Origin: an uncultured Desulfovibrio sp. | Lineage (GTDB): Bacteria; Desulfobacterota; Desulfovibrionia; Desulfovibrionales; Desulfovibrionaceae | NCBI RefSeq assembly: GCF_902477725.1 | Contig: NZ_CABSIF010000015.1 | Coordinates: forward strand, 1 to 64,000 | Reading direction: 5' to 3' | Length of the DNA: 64,000 nucleotides | In this document: positions 62,139 through 64,000 of the stretch, piece by piece | How the letters are laid out: each line of letters starts with the position of its first letter | Numbering within the stretch: the stretch's first letter is position 1 | The notes under the pieces: model-generated | What the model saw: the letters and a program-made list of their open reading frames with translations, nothing else | What the model was told of the DNA's origin: nothing | The model's database searches: none | Program-made: the position numbers and the translations under genes

Positions 62139-62450
62139 ATGTTAGACGATATTTTAAAAACTCCGCAGGAAGTCCGGCTCGGCATCGCCGCCAAGGCGCA
62201 GGCCAAACGTCTTGCTCTCAATATGAGCCAGAAAGATTTGGCTGCCCGCAGCGGCGTTTCCCTTGGCTCTGTGAAGCGCTTTGAAACAACAGGGGAAATC
62301 TCGCTCGCGTCCCTGCTGGCTATCGCCCTGATTCTTAACGATCTTGAAGCCTTTTCCGGCTTGTTCAACCCGCCGCGCCCAGAAAACCTCTTCAAGCCGC
62401 AATCCCCAGCACCCCGCAAGCGGGCAGGGAGAAAACGCCATGAATCTTGA
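62139..62450 (+). CDS. hipB: HipB-like antitoxin / helix-turn-helix repressor
   Basis: A 103-residue protein with an XRE-type helix-turn-helix (LALNMSQKDLAARSGVSLGS, then KRFETTGEISLASLLAIAL) and a basic tail (PRKRAGRKRH). Overlapping hipA by 11 bases, it should bind HipA and repress the operon at the TTTTAG-N8-CTAAAA site. AAGAG precedes the ATG. Confidence 0.88.
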   Translation: MLDDILKTPQEVRLGIAAKAQAKRLALNMSQKDLAARSGVSLGSVKRFETTGEISLASLLAIALILNDLEAFSGLFNPPRPENLFKPQSPAPRKRAGRKRHES

Positions 62451-63591
62451 CGTGCATCTGCATGCATACGGCGTACGGCGCCATGTGGGAAAGCTCGCCG
62501 CACACAGCAACGCCATTCTGTTTCAGTACGCGCCAGAATTTCTTGATTCGGGCATCAACATTTCGCCGTTCAGGCTTCCGCTCAGCCCAGAGGTCAAGGA
62601 AGACCCCAAGCGCACCTTTGACGGCCTGTTCGGTGTGTTCAACGACAGCCTGCCCGATGGCTGGGGGCTGCTTTTGCTGGACAGGACATTACGAAAAAAA
62701 GGCTCATCGCTCCATGCCTGTCTGCCCTTGCAGCGCCTTGCCATGGTGGGTGCCCACGGCATGGGCGCGCTGGAGTATACCCCGGCGGCGGAACTGGCAG
62801 AAGAAGCCGTTTCTGTGGCGGAACTGGATGCTCTGGCAGAGGAATCGCTGCGGGTTCTGCGCGATGCGCCTGTGGATGCGGGGCAACTGGACAAATTTAT
62901 TCAGCTCAACGGCTCATCCGCAGGGGCCAGACCCAAAATTCTGGTGAACGTTGCCGATGATTACCGCATTGTGCCGCAGGGGGCGGGGGAACCTCAAGGA
63001 ACCCCCTGGATCATCAAATTTCGCTCCGCGCACGAACCGCCAAACACCGGGCTGACGGAATACGCATATTCCCTGGCGGCCAGAGAAGCCGGGCTGGATA
63101 TGCCGGAAACGCACCTGTTTCCGTCGGCAACCTCGCCGGGATATTTCGGCGTACAACGCTTTGACAGGGTGCATGGCCAAAAGGTGCATGTGCACACCGC
63201 CTGCGGCCTGCTGCACGCATCGCACCGCGAACCCTCGCTCACATATGAAAGCCTGCTGCGCCTGACGCTGCTGCTCACCAAAGACATGCGCGAAGTGCTT
63301 AAAATGGTGCGGCTCTTGGTGTTCAACGTGCGCTCCGGCAACAGGGACGACCACTCCAAAAACTTTTCCTTTCTGCTGAACAGGGAAAACCAGTGGCGCA
63401 TGGCCCCGGTCTATGACCTTACACCGTCAGATGGCATTAACGGGGAACAAACCTGTATGGTCAATAACAAGGGCAAGGATATAACCGAAAAGGATTTTTT
63501 GGTGGCCGCCGCAACTGTGGATGTAGACGCTAGGACAGTGCGCGAAATTATACAGCAGGTGGACGCGGCTTTGGCCGGGGTGAAGAAGTAA
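62440..63591 (+). CDS. hipA: HipA-like serine/threonine kinase toxin
   Basis: A 383-residue HipA-family kinase. N-terminal subdomain contains FDGLFGVFNDSLPDGWG; GSSAGARPK is the Gly-rich P-loop-like segment; the catalytic loop is NRDDHSKNFSF, with the metal site MAPVYDLTPSDG. In E. coli HipA phosphorylates glutamyl-tRNA synthetase and induces dormancy; other members use other targets. All catalytic residues appear intact. The ATG at 62440 has GGGAG upstream and overlaps hipB; an out-of-frame open stretch before it is within hipB. Confidence 0.9.
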   Translation: MNLDVHLHAYGVRRHVGKLAAHSNAILFQYAPEFLDSGINISPFRLPLSPEVKEDPKRTFDGLFGVFNDSLPDGWGLLLLDRTLRKKGSSLHACLPLQRLAMVGAHGMGALEYTPAAELAEEAVSVAELDALAEESLRVLRDAPVDAGQLDKFIQLNGSSAGARPKILVNVADDYRIVPQGAGEPQGTPWIIKFRSAHEPPNTGLTEYAYSLAAREAGLDMPETHLFPSATSPGYFGVQRFDRVHGQKVHVHTACGLLHASHREPSLTYESLLRLTLLLTKDMREVLKMVRLLVFNVRSGNRDDHSKNFSFLLNRENQWRMAPVYDLTPSDGINGEQTCMVNNKGKDITEKDFLVAAATVDVDARTVREIIQQVDAALAGVKK

Positions 63592-63725
63592 GGTGCTCAA
63601 ATGCGCTGGAAAGAGGCCGCCTGAGTGACAAATGGGAAATTCCGCAAGCAGCCTGAGAACTGCTCATAAAGGAAACGCCAGAAAAAAACATCCGGTTTGA
63701 TATCTGATTTTCACAGCGCGAAAGA

Positions 63726-63764
63726 AGGCTGCCATGCGGTCACGCATAGCAGCCTGTATTTATT
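63726..63764 (+). terminator. Terminator of hipBA
   Basis: AGGCTGC and ATGCG pair with CGCAT and GCAGCCT around GTCA, with one mismatch, then GTATTTATT. Confidence 0.65.
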
Positions 63765-63803
63765 AACTGGCTGGGATGATAGCCTAAACATCTACGGCAA
63801 TAC

Positions 63804-63998
63804 TCAATGACCTAGCCAGCGGAGAAACAAAAACAGAAGCATAAAAGCAATCGCTGTGCATCCAGAAGTTACACTCGCCAACCACCACGTATCACCCCGC
63901 AATTCCTTGCCGTAACCATCCATTTCTGCACGCGATTTATCAAAATATTCCTTAGAGGCGATTGCCGCCGCCTCGCACTTTGCCAAGCATTGCTCCAT
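63804..63998 (-). CDS. Small protein with one C-terminal membrane helix
   Basis: A 64-residue frame starting at an ATG two bases from the window edge, so the N-terminus may continue outside. The first 35 residues are charged and helical (KEYFDKSRAEMDGYGKELRG), and the last 25 form a membrane helix (SGCTAIAFMLLFLFLRWL). I do not recognise the family. Confidence 0.5.
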   Translation of the reverse strand: MEQCLAKCEAAAIASKEYFDKSRAEMDGYGKELRGDTWWLASVTSGCTAIAFMLLFLFLRWLGH

Positions 63999-64000
63999 AC

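Noticed and set aside
1..64000. CRISPR arrays, rRNA operons and complete insertion sequences
   Set aside because: No regularly spaced repeats, no rRNA sequence and no transposase-like frame was found on either strand.

Overview
The window reads as chromosome of a GC-rich, anaerobic, flagellated Gram-negative bacterium, most likely a Desulfovibrio-type sulfate reducer. This is inferred from the mix of genes: an eight-heme periplasmic cytochrome beside a secreted sulfatase, a chemoreceptor carrying a hemerythrin domain, a remnant that looks like a Desulfovibrio-type trimeric porin, a TauE/SafE exporter and a B12-riboswitch operon. No rRNA, complete insertion sequence or CRISPR array is present. 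There is one tRNA (Asn, GTT).

Layout. 1-3.4 kb: a three-gene operon (membrane protein cut by the window edge, GT2 glycosyltransferase, YdjC deacetylase) that looks like a lipid-linked-sugar modification pathway. 3.5-8.2 kb: a methyltransferase, a chemoreceptor with a good sigma-28 promoter, and a divergent AraC-GyrI / GyrI pair. 8.7-12.75 kb: cobalamin riboswitch, terminator, then btuC-btuD-btuF-cbiL on the minus strand. 12.8-19 kb: PgeF, 5-formyl-THF cyclo-ligase, a phosphoesterase, an RNase E/G with a very long N-terminal extension, QueH and tRNA-Asn. 19.2-23.4 kb: porin remnant, octaheme TPR cytochrome and sulfatase. 24-28 kb: two membrane c-di-GMP enzymes. 29-35.3 kb: a transport and catabolic cluster for a guanidino compound or amino acid (binding protein, two ureohydrolases, two permeases, ATPase, DUF1989 protein), with repeated AAAAC-N6-GTTTT sites. 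35.5-37 kb: a DJ-1 enzyme and a GlxA-type regulator. 37.2-47.7 kb: NeuB, a LIC12162-type transferase and a Sel1 protein, then rdgB, fliD, fliS and a cytoplasmic diguanylate cyclase; nonulosonate modification of flagella is a reasonable inference. 47.8-54.7 kb: PAP2 phosphatase, two hydrolases, a chemoreceptor-hemerythrin fusion and an ABC-F ATPase.

55-63.6 kb is the accessory part. A 1925-residue protein, much richer in A+T than its surroundings, joins a Cap4/DUF4297-like nuclease domain, a STAND/NACHT-type P-loop NTPase and a very long C-terminal region. This is the layout of Avs-type antiphage sensors. A HipB-HipA toxin-antitoxin pair with its own inverted-repeat operator lies next to it. 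This island is the best candidate for an undescribed system in the window.
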